64,000 bases of DNA from Woeseiaceae bacterium (lineage in GTDB: Bacteria; Pseudomonadota; Gammaproteobacteria; Steroidobacterales; Woeseiaceae): assembly GCA_021773075.1 (NCBI GenBank), contig JAJFKT010000030.1, positions 176,430 to 240,429 on the forward strand. The letters are read 5' to 3'. Positions 26,152 through 34,793 of this stretch are shown here, piece by piece (positions within the stretch are counted from its first letter, which is position 1; the number at the start of each line of letters is the position of its first letter). Both the position numbers and the translations under genes were made by a program. The notes beneath the pieces are model-generated. The model was given only the letters and a program-made list of their open reading frames with translations, was not told where the DNA came from and ran no database searches.

Positions 26152-26953
26152 GGCGCTCATCGTGGATGACGAGGAACTGGCACGGCGTGGTCTTGAAATT
26201 CGCCTTGAGAAGTTCGATGACATTGAAATTTGCGGGCAGAGTCGCAACGGTCGTGAAGCGCTGCTGGCTGTTCGCGAACATGCGCCGGACATCATGTTTC
26301 TCGACGTGCAGATGCCGGGTATGGACGGTTTCGACGTGATTCGAAACCTGTCGACGAGCAACATGCCCGCAGTCATATTTGTGACAGCCTATGACGAATT
26401 TGCCCTCAGAGCATTCGAGGCCAACGCACTCGATTATTTGTTGAAGCCGATAAATGACGATCGGCTTGCAGAAGCAATTGAGAGGGCGCGGCACGATAGC
26501 GATGAAAAGCAAGCGAATGAGCATCGCAGCAAACTGCTTAAGTTCGTATGTGAACTTACTGGTCAGGAGCTATCGCTGGATGCTGCGCTGCAAGTCGCTT
26601 CGGGAAATGGGCCGCAGTTTCCGAAAATACTCGCAATTCGTGATGGTGCGCAGACCACTTGCGTCGAGGTAGACGCGATCGATTGGATCGATGCTGCAGG
26701 CGATTACATGTGCGTCCACGTTGAAGGCAACACGCATGTATTGCGTGGCACGATGAAGCACCTTGAAGAATTATTGAACCCCGAGGTTTTTATACGTGTG
26801 CATCGATCGGCGATTGTGAATCGACACCGGGTGAAGTCGATGCGTCCGCATCGCAATGGGGAGTACTTCCTCAGCCTCGGAGGGAATACGGAACTGAAGC
26901 TGAGCCGCAAGTACAAAGGCAATATTGAGCGCATCGCGCACCGTTCATCCTGA
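26144..26953 (+). CDS. LytTR-type response regulator
   Basis: About 269 residues from ATG 26144 (GAGGAA upstream; overlaps the kinase stop). The receiver domain has acidic Asp8/Asp9, phosphoacceptor Asp54 in MFLDVQMPG and the Lys of LKPIND. The C-terminal LytTR domain (about residues 170-265) has DAIDWIDAAGDYMCVHVEG and FIRVHRSAIVNRHRVKSM. LytTR proteins bind direct-repeat sites upstream of their targets; the 169-base region between 24914 and 25084 is the obvious candidate. Confidence 0.92.
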   Translation: MLKALIVDDEELARRGLEIRLEKFDDIEICGQSRNGREALLAVREHAPDIMFLDVQMPGMDGFDVIRNLSTSNMPAVIFVTAYDEFALRAFEANALDYLLKPINDDRLAEAIERARHDSDEKQANEHRSKLLKFVCELTGQELSLDAALQVASGNGPQFPKILAIRDGAQTTCVEVDAIDWIDAAGDYMCVHVEGNTHVLRGTMKHLEELLNPEVFIRVHRSAIVNRHRVKSMRPHRNGEYFLSLGGNTELKLSRKYKGNIERIAHRSS

Positions 26954-27041
26954 TTAGCGCACACCTCATCGAATACCTCGAAACTTAAAGTATCTCGCTC
27001 GCATCAAAGCAGCACTACGTCATCGTTCCTGGGGATACGAC

Positions 27042-29195
27042 ATGTTCCGACTTACTCGATTTCCGATCGCGGTATTCTTGCTGCTGTTGGCGATGCCCTG
27101 TCTCGCCACCTATACCGTCGATGGAGAACGTAAGACCTTCGAGATTTACCGCACGAGCTCTGCGCCTGTCATTGACGGTCGGCTGGACGATCTCGTGTGG
27201 CAGAACGCTACCTCGATCGACGACTTCGAGCAAACCTCGCCAACCGATGGTGCCGTACCGACCGAGGTAACCGTGGTCCGCGTGACCTATGACGATGAGT
27301 ATCTGTATATCGCCGCAGACATGCGAGATAGCGATCCAGCCGGCATTCGCGCCAAGCAGATGATTCAGGGAAAACTCTTTTTCTCCGATGACCGGTTCTA
27401 CGTAATGCTCGATAGCTTTAACAGCAAACGTAACGATTACTTTTTCCAGGTGAACGCAAACGGTGTACGTCGTGAGGCGCTGCGAGAAAACAACGCACAA
27501 TTCATCGAAGAGTGGGCGACCATCTGGATCGCCGAGTCTGCAGTGCATGACAAGGGCTGGGCGACAGAGATCGCGATACCCTTCAAGTCCATCTCGTTTG
27601 AGCCAGGATCAGATACCTGGGGCATCAATTTTGGGCGTGGCATTGTGCGCAAGCAGGAGCACCTGCTTTGGTCATCGCATGATCGGCAGGACTGGCCCGC
27701 CTATGGCGGTGAAGTGACCGGCATTAAGAATATTGAGCAGGGACTCGGTATTGACGTCGTGCCCACGGTTAATCTTAGTCAACAACGAGACCTCGTTCTC
27801 GGCGAAAGGCGCTCAGGCCTCGAGCCGTCACTCGATATACGCTATCGCATTACGCCATCGCTGAGCGCGACGTTCACTTTGAACACCGACTTCTCGACTG
27901 CAGAAGTCGATGAGCAGCAGGTCGCGCTTGACCGGTTTTCCTTGTTCTTTCCGGAGAAGCGCGACTTCTTCCTGCAAGACGCAGGGATATTCGAGTTTGG
28001 CAATATCGATACCAACGGCCGACCGTTTTTTTCACGCCGAATTGGTTTGTCCGGAAATGGCGAGGCGGTCGGCATCGATGCTGGGATGAAACTTACGGGG
28101 CGTATTGGCGACTTCAACATGGGTGCACTGGCAATTCGCCAGGAGGGTGCCGACGACGTTGAGGCGAAAGATCTGTTTGTCGCGCGCGGATCCTATAATT
28201 TGTTTGATGAGTCAGCAATTGGCTTCATCATGACTCATGGCGATCCTACGTCGAACGAAAATAACTCTGTCATTGGTCTTGATTTCCTGTACAGAAACTC
28301 TGACGGGCCGTTCGGGCAAATCTTTACCAGCAAAATCTGGGCTCAACAGAGCAGCTCTTCCAATCTGGACGGCGATGATCAGGCATTCGGCGCTCAGTTC
28401 GAATTTCCGAGCGATAAAATTCTGGTTTATATGGGGGTAGAGCAGATAGGCGAAAACTTTAATCCCGCACTTGGCTTCGTCAACCGTTCCGGGATTCGCT
28501 CGTTCGATACCGGGATTCGATATCGGATTCGACCAGAAGATGGTATTTGGCGCGCCCTGAATAGTCGAATCGATTTTGTGCATATCACGGACATGGATGG
28601 TGACGTCTTGTCGCAGTACACGAGGATCAGACCCATCAGTTTCTATTCACATACGGATGATTTCATCTTCATCGACTGGGAGCGTAACAAGGAGGTCGTG
28701 AGAAATGCATTCGACCTCTTCGGTCGTCTAAATGTTCCGGCTGGCGAGTACAATTTCGATCGACTCAGGGCCCAGATATCAACAGGTGTGCAACGCCCGA
28801 TTCGAGTTGTGCTTTCTGTTCAGGATGGCAGCTTTTTTGGTGGCGATCGTCTGGAGAAATTTGTGGAGCTTCAATGGCGTCAGTCGGCGCATCTATTTAT
28901 GGGCCTGGGCTTTACGGAAAATGTAGTCGACTTGCCCAGTGGTAGCTTTACCTCGCACCTCGCAAGCCTGCGAACAGATGTTGCATTTAATTCGAAGTGG
29001 TCGTGGAGTAACTTCTTTCAATACGACAACACGGCTGAAGCATTCGGACTCAATAGCCGATTACGATATGTACCAGAGGCCGGTCAGGAAATGGTGTTGG
29101 TGTTAAATCATGGTGGCGCCGTCGATGCATCGAACCACTTTTCCAGCACACAAAGCGACATCAATCTAAATTTGTCGTATACGTTTCGATACTAG
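27042..29195 (+). CDS. CBM9-like / DUF5916 outer-membrane protein
   Basis: A 717-residue exported protein. Signal peptide residues 1-22 (FPIAVFLLLLAMPCLA), then a CBM9-like carbohydrate-binding domain (VIDGRLDDLVWQNATSIDDF, YDDEYLYIAADMRDSD), then a DUF5916-type region (FFPEKRDFFLQDAGIFEFG) and a barrel-like C-terminus ending NLSYTFRY. Family members are found in sugar- or peptide-degrading marine bacteria and are thought to sit in the outer membrane; their function is not established. A GGGGATACG segment lies before the ATG. It follows the two-component system by 88 bases, so it may be one of its targets. Confidence 0.82.
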   Translation: MFRLTRFPIAVFLLLLAMPCLATYTVDGERKTFEIYRTSSAPVIDGRLDDLVWQNATSIDDFEQTSPTDGAVPTEVTVVRVTYDDEYLYIAADMRDSDPAGIRAKQMIQGKLFFSDDRFYVMLDSFNSKRNDYFFQVNANGVRREALRENNAQFIEEWATIWIAESAVHDKGWATEIAIPFKSISFEPGSDTWGINFGRGIVRKQEHLLWSSHDRQDWPAYGGEVTGIKNIEQGLGIDVVPTVNLSQQRDLVLGERRSGLEPSLDIRYRITPSLSATFTLNTDFSTAEVDEQQVALDRFSLFFPEKRDFFLQDAGIFEFGNIDTNGRPFFSRRIGLSGNGEAVGIDAGMKLTGRIGDFNMGALAIRQEGADDVEAKDLFVARGSYNLFDESAIGFIMTHGDPTSNENNSVIGLDFLYRNSDGPFGQIFTSKIWAQQSSSSNLDGDDQAFGAQFEFPSDKILVYMGVEQIGENFNPALGFVNRSGIRSFDTGIRYRIRPEDGIWRALNSRIDFVHITDMDGDVLSQYTRIRPISFYSHTDDFIFIDWERNKEVVRNAFDLFGRLNVPAGEYNFDRLRAQISTGVQRPIRVVLSVQDGSFFGGDRLEKFVELQWRQSAHLFMGLGFTENVVDLPSGSFTSHLASLRTDVAFNSKWSWSNFFQYDNTAEAFGLNSRLRYVPEAGQEMVLVLNHGGAVDASNHFSSTQSDINLNLSYTFRY

Positions 29196-29213
29196 CGGCG
29201 GCTGGTTCGTGGT

Positions 29214-30197
29214 TTATCCCCAGAAATGCGCTTCGGGTACGGTCACCATTCCACGTTCGTAAATAAGACCGCCTTTGCGATCATTCTTGATCAGCAATGG
29301 CCCGTCAATGTCAACGAGGTCACAGAGCTGCGCAATGACGTGTGACGGTGCCATCGACAGCGACGTACCGCCCATACAACCGACCATGAGTCCAAGATTC
29401 TTTTCGCGAGCGGTGGCTGCGATCTGGAGTCCATGTGTGAGGCCACCGCACTTGTCGAGCTTGATATTAATCATTTGGTAACGCGTCGCCGCCGCATCCA
29501 GCTCACCGAGATGCAGACACGACTCGTCGGCGCATAGCGGTGCCGGAGATTCGTATCCTTCCAGCTCTCGATCCGCGCCCCGCGGTAGTGGCTGTTCGAT
29601 CATTACTACGCCGAGCGCATGCAGTGCCGGCCCAAACTCCTGCAGTTCAGCGAAGCTCCAACCCTGGTTCGCATCCACTACAAGTCGTGCGTCCGGACGC
29701 GCCGTGCGGATCGCAGCGATCCGCTCCACAGGGCGATCGTTGTTGAGCTTTATCTTGAATAGCGAGAGTTGGTCAGCGGCGACAGCCTTTGCAGCCATCT
29801 GTTCGGGCGTGTCTTCGAGGCCGATCGTGAAAACCGTTTCAACGGCGTTCGGTTTTACACCAGCAAGTTGCCAGGCACTTTTGCCACCTGTTTGTGCTTC
29901 GAGATCCCAAAGCGCCGAATCGACCGCCAGGCGCGCACCGCCGGGCGGTAGCAGCGAAAGTAATTCTTTTCGGCTGGCACCGACAGATAGCGCAGGTTCG
30001 ATGCTTTTGATTTGTTGCTGCATCGATTCCGGTGTTTCGTCGTTGAAATAAACACCAAGTGCCTCTCCGCGCCCGACGATTCCATCCTGTTTTATTTCGC
30101 AAACAATGCAGGGGAAGTCGTCAAAGACATGGTTCGATATCCGAAAGGGAATAATGCTATCCCAGGATTCGATGCGAACTGTGATGCATCGATTCAT
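29214..30197 (-). CDS. dgcA: Enolase-superfamily racemase/epimerase, DgcA-like
   Basis: A 327-residue enolase-superfamily enzyme. The dipeptide-epimerase-like catalytic set is visible: Lys in LFKIKLNND, metal ligands Asp in LVVDANQGW, Glu in VMIEQPLPRG and Asp in PLCADESC, and the second-base Lys in INIKLDKCGG. Homologues include Ala-Glu epimerases and the DgcA N-acetyl-glutamate racemase. It overlaps the upstream DUF1611 gene by 4 bases. That pairing is the DgcN-DgcA arrangement described from marine bacteria: DgcN N-acetylates D-glutamate and DgcA converts the product to N-acetyl-L-glutamate. The DgcA assignment depends on this context; without it, L-Ala-D/L-Glu epimerase would be equally good. 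Confidence 0.82.
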   Translation of the reverse strand: MNRCITVRIESWDSIIPFRISNHVFDDFPCIVCEIKQDGIVGRGEALGVYFNDETPESMQQQIKSIEPALSVGASRKELLSLLPPGGARLAVDSALWDLEAQTGGKSAWQLAGVKPNAVETVFTIGLEDTPEQMAAKAVAADQLSLFKIKLNNDRPVERIAAIRTARPDARLVVDANQGWSFAELQEFGPALHALGVVMIEQPLPRGADRELEGYESPAPLCADESCLHLGELDAAATRYQMINIKLDKCGGLTHGLQIAATAREKNLGLMVGCMGGTSLSMAPSHVIAQLCDLVDIDGPLLIKNDRKGGLIYERGMVTVPEAHFWG

Positions 30198-31222
30198 GAC
30201 GCGTACTTCAAAAGGAAACTGGCTATGGGCGACATCCCGGTTGCAACAGCATCAACGCAGGGAAGTCCGAGCTCACTTTGCAGCTTGGACAGGTAATTGT
30301 CTCGGTCAAAATCGCTCAACGAAGAGGTGTTTACGCTGACACCCGCACAGAAGCACTCCGAGCGAGTCAAACGCGCCAAGCGCAATGCGTCATCAATCAC
30401 CTCGTCTAACTCGGGTATCGGATAGTGGCCGCCGGATTCGTCAATTTCCTTGCGCGCGACGTCGTGGCAAAGAATAATTGCGTTGGGTTGTGAGCCGTGC
30501 AGCAAACCCAGACTGACTCCTGAGTAACTGGGGTTCAGCAACGAACCCTGACCTTCAATGACGTCCCAGTGATCATCGATATTATCCGGTGATAAAACTT
30601 CTGCTGCGCCAGAAATAAAATCAGCCACAACAGCATCGATGGGCACACCTTCGCCAGCAATCATGATGCCGGTTTGACCGCTTGCCCGGAAGGTGGCGTG
30701 GATACCGCGGCGTTCCAGTTCGCGGTGCAGAGCGAGTGCTGTGTATTTCTTGCCGACCGCACAATCCGTGCCGACCATGAGCACGCGTTTGCCGGACCGT
30801 AGCCGACCATCTCCCACCGGAATGCCTTCAGGCGGCACCCGAACGTCAATGAGTTCAGCACCGCTGGTATCTGCCGCGGCTACAAGCTCAGCGATATCGC
30901 AAAGTTTGGAGTGCAGTCCTGCGGCAATGTTGATGCCAGCGCTGGCTAGCTCCTTGAGCTGCGGAATCCAGTGTTGCGGAATTTGGCCACCCATGGGGGC
31001 GACACCCACGACGACCGTTCTGACGCCAGCATCAAGTGCGGCTTGCACATCCATTTCCGGAAGATTCAGATCGACGGGGCAATTCGGCAATCGCATTTGG
31101 CCGACACAGCGCTCGGGGCGCCAGTAGGCGATGCCCGCCCCGGTCTTCGCGTGATGCATATCCGGGCAATCGCCCAGATACAGGAGGTATGGCGCTTCAA
31201 GGCTGATAGTTGTTATTTGCAT
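30194..31222 (-). CDS. dgcN: DUF1611 protein, D-glutamate N-acetyltransferase DgcN-like
   Basis: A 342-residue DUF1611 protein. The N-terminal region contains RPERCVGQMRLP and VVVGVAPMGGQIP, and the C-terminal P-loop domain begins VLMVGTDCAVGKKYTALALHREL (about residues 164-186) and includes GQTGIMIAGEGVPIDAVVADF. DgcN of marine bacteria acetylates D-glutamate with acetyl-CoA, despite the P-loop. Partnership with the DgcA-like gene (4-base overlap) supports the role. D-glutamate would come from peptidoglycan turnover in sediment. Confidence 0.82.
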   Translation of the reverse strand: MQITTISLEAPYLLYLGDCPDMHHAKTGAGIAYWRPERCVGQMRLPNCPVDLNLPEMDVQAALDAGVRTVVVGVAPMGGQIPQHWIPQLKELASAGINIAAGLHSKLCDIAELVAAADTSGAELIDVRVPPEGIPVGDGRLRSGKRVLMVGTDCAVGKKYTALALHRELERRGIHATFRASGQTGIMIAGEGVPIDAVVADFISGAAEVLSPDNIDDHWDVIEGQGSLLNPSYSGVSLGLLHGSQPNAIILCHDVARKEIDESGGHYPIPELDEVIDDALRLARLTRSECFCAGVSVNTSSLSDFDRDNYLSKLQSELGLPCVDAVATGMSPIASFLLKYAS

Positions 31223-31286
31223 AGACGGCGATCATAGATCGATTCGCCCGGAAATTCGCCCGCAAACTTATCCAGAGAGGTGATAA

Positions 31287-32522
31287 TTATTTCGCGAGAA
31301 AAATCGTCGCTGGGTGCTCGAGCATTTCCTTGATGCGCTGAATCATGGCCGCCGCGTCGTAACCGTCAACAAATCGATGGTCGAACGAAGACGACAAATT
31401 CATCATTAATCGAACAACGATCTGGCCGTTCACGACCATCGGCCGCTCGACTGCTCGATTGACACCAATAATGCCTACCTCAGGCAGGTTAATGACGGGC
31501 GTCGATGCAATGCCGCCTAACTTGCCGAGGCTGGTAATGGTGATCGTGGCACCGCTCAATTCGCTCTTTTTCGCGCTGTTGTCACGGGCGGCTTCGGTTA
31601 CGCGCTTAATTTCCGCGGCCAGGCTATCAATGTCATGCAGTTCTGCATGTTTGACAACCGGGACCTTCAAGCCGTCTGGTGTTTGCGTCGCGACGCCAAG
31701 GTGCACCGCTTCATGCTGCAGCAGCATGTTACGTTCCTTGTCGTAGGTGGAGTTGCATTGCGGAAACTCTTGCAGCGCCCGCATCAGGGCAAGCCCGAGA
31801 AATGGCAATAGCGTCAGTCGTGACGACGGGTCGGCATTCTTATTGTTGAGGTGTTTGCGGAGTGCTTCGAGTTCGGTGATATCGATTTCTTCGACGTAGG
31901 CAAAGTGCGGTATTTCCTGCTTCGCTTTGGTCATGCGCTCCGCAATGATTCGGCGCAGCCCGATAACCTTGATTTCCTTTACAGCCGTCGACGGGGTGGA
32001 ACTTCGTGCTATTGGAGCCCCCGTCGCCTGTGATTTCAGGTAGTTGTCAAAATCGACTCGCTGTATGCGGCCTCCGGCACCCGTACCCGGTACAAGCGCC
32101 AGCTCGATGCCGGCTTCTTTCGCACGGCGGCGAATAGCCGGAGAGGTAACAACACGACCACGTGGCTCTTCCGAAACGTTGACAGAGCCCGTTGCGGAAT
32201 CTTCCGTGACGTCGGAAAAGGGGTCTGGCCCCTTTTCACCGGCATCGGCAAGCTCTGCGGAAACGGGGTCTGACCCCTTTTTGTTGGTTTCGAAGGTCAC
32301 CAGTGCCGCGCCCACGGCGACGATGTCGCCAGGTTCGCCAGCCAGTTTGGTAACAGTGCCGCTAACCGGTGAGGCCAGTTCAACTGCGGCTTTGTCCGTC
32401 ATCATAGTGCCAACGACAGTTTCTTCTTCGACGTAGTCTCCAAGCTTGATGAACCACTCGCCGATCTCAGATTCGACAGTGCCTTCCCCAAGGTCGGGGA
32501 GTTTGAAAATATGTTCGCTCAT
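31287..32522 (-). CDS. bkdB: Branched-chain keto-acid dehydrogenase E2 (dihydrolipoyl acyltransferase)
   Basis: About 411 residues from ATG 32522 (MSEHIFKLPD), overlapping the E1 beta stop by 4 bases; the longer reading to 32585 lies inside E1 beta. One lipoyl domain (residues 1-80, lipoyl Lys44 in MTDKAAVEL), a linker, an E1/E3-binding domain (VVTSPAIRRRAKEAG, residues about 124-163) and the catalytic domain with SFDHRFVDG near the C-terminus. The linker contains two in-frame REP palindromes that each encode KG(S/P)DP (residues about 82-86 and 96-103). It transfers the acyl group to CoA in branched-chain keto-acid oxidation. Confidence 0.93.
   Translation of the reverse strand: MSEHIFKLPDLGEGTVESEIGEWFIKLGDYVEEETVVGTMMTDKAAVELASPVSGTVTKLAGEPGDIVAVGAALVTFETNKKGSDPVSAELADAGEKGPDPFSDVTEDSATGSVNVSEEPRGRVVTSPAIRRRAKEAGIELALVPGTGAGGRIQRVDFDNYLKSQATGAPIARSSTPSTAVKEIKVIGLRRIIAERMTKAKQEIPHFAYVEEIDITELEALRKHLNNKNADPSSRLTLLPFLGLALMRALQEFPQCNSTYDKERNMLLQHEAVHLGVATQTPDGLKVPVVKHAELHDIDSLAAEIKRVTEAARDNSAKKSELSGATITITSLGKLGGIASTPVINLPEVGIIGVNRAVERPMVVNGQIVVRLMMNLSSSFDHRFVDGYDAAAMIQRIKEMLEHPATIFLAK
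32216..32277. repeat. Two REP-type palindromes inside the E2 linker coding sequence
   Basis: AAAAGGGG (32216-32223) pairs with CCCCTTTT (32229-32236) around TCTGG. GGGGTC (32265-32270) pairs with GACCCC (32272-32277) around one T and is flanked by AAA(c) and (t)TTT. The second has the same GGGGTC-N-GACCCC core as the palindromes beside the RAYT gene at 12 kb. Both keep the E2 reading frame and fall in the flexible linker between lipoyl and binding domains. Confidence 0.85.
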
Positions 32523-33535
32523 CCTGCCTCCATTACTCTGCGTATGCCTGCCGACATCCGCTTCAGGCCCGGAAAATATTGCCATTCAAATGCGTGTGGA
32601 TACGGCGTATCCCAACCGGCGACTCGTGAGATGGGTGCTTCGAGATGATAGAAGCAGTCCTTTTGAATTGTTGCCGCAAGCTCGGCACCATAGCCCGCAA
32701 ATCGAGTTGCTTCATGTGCCACCAGGCAGCGCCCTGTCTTTTTCACCGATGTGGTTAAGGTCTCAACATCCAGCGGCGCAAGCGTTCGTACGTCAATGAC
32801 CTCGCAGTCGACACCCGTTTCCTTCGCTGCAGCGATTGCGACATGTACAAGTGTGCCATACGTAACAATCGTGAGCTCCTCACCGGATCGCGCGACGTCA
32901 GCTTTTCCGAGAGGGACTGTGTAATGTCCATCGGGAACCTCGCCCTTCGGATGCGAGTTCCAGGAGACCGCCGGTTTTTCCGGGTCACCGTCGAACGGAC
33001 CGTTGTAAATTCGTTTCGGTTCGAAGAAAACGACTGGGTCGTCAGACTCAATTGAGCTAATGAGCAGCCCTTTGGCGTCATATGGGTTGGACGGCATAAC
33101 GACTTTGATTCCGCTGACGTGTGCGAAAATACCCTCCGGCGACTGCGAGTGGGTCTGTCCACCGCGAATGCCGCCACCGCAAGGCGTGCGAATTGTGACG
33201 GGTGAGAAGAACTCGCCACTGGAACGATACCGCAGCCTCGCGAGTTCGCTAACAATCTGATCGAAGCCGGGGTAGATGTAATCGGCAAACTGAATTTCTG
33301 CGACCGGACGCAAACCGTTTACACCCATGCCGATTGCCGCGCCGATAATGCCACCTTCCGAAATTGGCGCATCAATGACACGGTGTTCACCGTACTTACG
33401 TTGCAGCCCATCGGTGCAGCGGAATACGCCGCCGAAATAGCCAACATCTTCACCCAGTACGACGACGCTCGGATCCTTGTCCATAACGATATCGTGGGCG
33501 GAGCGAATCGCCTCGATCATGTTCATGCGCGCCAT
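32519..33535 (-). CDS. bkdA2: Branched-chain keto-acid dehydrogenase E1 beta
   Basis: A 338-residue transketolase-like subunit. Typical blocks are MNMIEAIRSAHDIVMDKDPSVVVLGEDVGYFGGVFR, RVIDAPISEGGIIGAAIGMGVNGLRPVAEIQF and the C-terminal transketolase domain with VIDVRTLAPLD. It combines with E1 alpha to decarboxylate branched-chain 2-oxoacids with thiamine diphosphate. Stop and start codons overlap those of the neighbours (TAATG with E1 alpha, ATGA with E2), so the operon is translationally coupled. Confidence 0.95.
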   Translation of the reverse strand: MARMNMIEAIRSAHDIVMDKDPSVVVLGEDVGYFGGVFRCTDGLQRKYGEHRVIDAPISEGGIIGAAIGMGVNGLRPVAEIQFADYIYPGFDQIVSELARLRYRSSGEFFSPVTIRTPCGGGIRGGQTHSQSPEGIFAHVSGIKVVMPSNPYDAKGLLISSIESDDPVVFFEPKRIYNGPFDGDPEKPAVSWNSHPKGEVPDGHYTVPLGKADVARSGEELTIVTYGTLVHVAIAAAKETGVDCEVIDVRTLAPLDVETLTTSVKKTGRCLVAHEATRFAGYGAELAATIQKDCFYHLEAPISRVAGWDTPYPHAFEWQYFPGLKRMSAGIRRVMEAG

Positions 33536-34776
33536 TACTCGCCCCTCTCAACTTCAAGCATACGACGACGTTGAGAATCCAGGTTCCTTGGAGTCTCCGC
33601 AAATACGTCGTCGAACATAGTTGCTGGATCCAGCCGTGGCCCTTCGGTCATCGTGCCGTGTTTTTGTGCTTCCTTCCAGGCAGCGGTAACTTCCGATCGT
33701 AATTCATCGATGAGGCTCTCGTGCTTGGCCTCTGACCAATGGCCTTCTGCGATCATGTGCTGCTTCAGTCGCTCGATCGGGTCGCCGAGCGGGAACGATT
33801 CCCATTCATCCTGAGGCCGATACTTCGAAGGATCATCACTCGTCGAGTGCGGGCCGCCCCGATAGGTCACGAGTTCGATCAGCGTCGGACCGCCACCGCG
33901 CCGAGCACGATCGGCCGCCCACAGCGTTGCTGAATAAACGGCCAGGAAGTCGTTGCCGTCCACACGTAAACCAGGAATACCGAGACCCAGGCCGCGAGCG
34001 GCGAACGCCCTGCGTTGCCCGGCAGCTGTGCCCTGAAACGTTGAGATAGCCCACTGATTGTTGACGACGTTAAGAATGACCGGTGCCTGGTATACGGCAG
34101 CGAAGGTTACTGCGTGGTGGAAGTCCGCTTCGGCAGTGGTGCCGTCGCCGACCCACGATGCCGCGATATGATCTTCACCCTTGATAGCAGACGCCATCGC
34201 CCAGCCAACCGCGTGCGGATACTGCGTCCCGAGATTTCCCGATATAGAGAAAACATTGCCACTTTTGGAATGATACATAATTGGCAATTGTCGGCCCTGA
34301 CACATGTCCAGAGTGTTTGACAGGCACTGACACATCATGTCGACCAGCTTTACGCCGCGATACATGTAGAGGCCCTGGTTTCGATACGACGGAAAACACA
34401 TGTCACCCGGTCGCAGCGCCATGCCCTGGGCGATGGAGACGGCTTCTTCACCCGTTGCCTGCATGTAAAAAGAGATGCGTCCCTGACGTTGAATCTGCCA
34501 CATGCGCTCGTCGAATACGCGGTTCATCAGCATCCAGCGCAAGCCGACCTGCATTTCGGTCGCATCGAAGTTTGGATTCCATGGGCCCTTGGCGGTGTGG
34601 TCATCGTCCAGCACGCGAATCAGACCACTGGCAAGATGCTCGATGTCCCGCGTGCGTGAATCGATAGCGGGTTTATCGACGCTCCCGGCGGGCGAAAGGT
34701 CGAGGTAGCTGAAGTCTGGCTCTTCACCCGGCCGAGCGGTAGGCCGTGGAATCTGCAGTCGCGATTTCTTACTCAT
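33535..34776 (-). CDS. bkdA1: Branched-chain keto-acid dehydrogenase E1 alpha
   Basis: A 413-residue subunit with the thiamine diphosphate motif starting ASWVGDGTTAEADFH and ending VILNVVNNQWA, and the phosphorylation-loop-like region YRGGPHSTSDDPSKYRP of branched-chain E1 alpha. The length and the N-terminal RPTARPGEEPDFSYLDL extension match Pseudomonas BkdA1 better than pyruvate dehydrogenase E1 alpha. It begins 17 bases after the leucine dehydrogenase stop. No E3 gene is included. Confidence 0.94.
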   Translation of the reverse strand: MSKKSRLQIPRPTARPGEEPDFSYLDLSPAGSVDKPAIDSRTRDIEHLASGLIRVLDDDHTAKGPWNPNFDATEMQVGLRWMLMNRVFDERMWQIQRQGRISFYMQATGEEAVSIAQGMALRPGDMCFPSYRNQGLYMYRGVKLVDMMCQCLSNTLDMCQGRQLPIMYHSKSGNVFSISGNLGTQYPHAVGWAMASAIKGEDHIAASWVGDGTTAEADFHHAVTFAAVYQAPVILNVVNNQWAISTFQGTAAGQRRAFAARGLGLGIPGLRVDGNDFLAVYSATLWAADRARRGGGPTLIELVTYRGGPHSTSDDPSKYRPQDEWESFPLGDPIERLKQHMIAEGHWSEAKHESLIDELRSEVTAAWKEAQKHGTMTEGPRLDPATMFDDVFAETPRNLDSQRRRMLEVERGE

Positions 34777-34793
34777 GCGTCGCTTTTCCTTGT

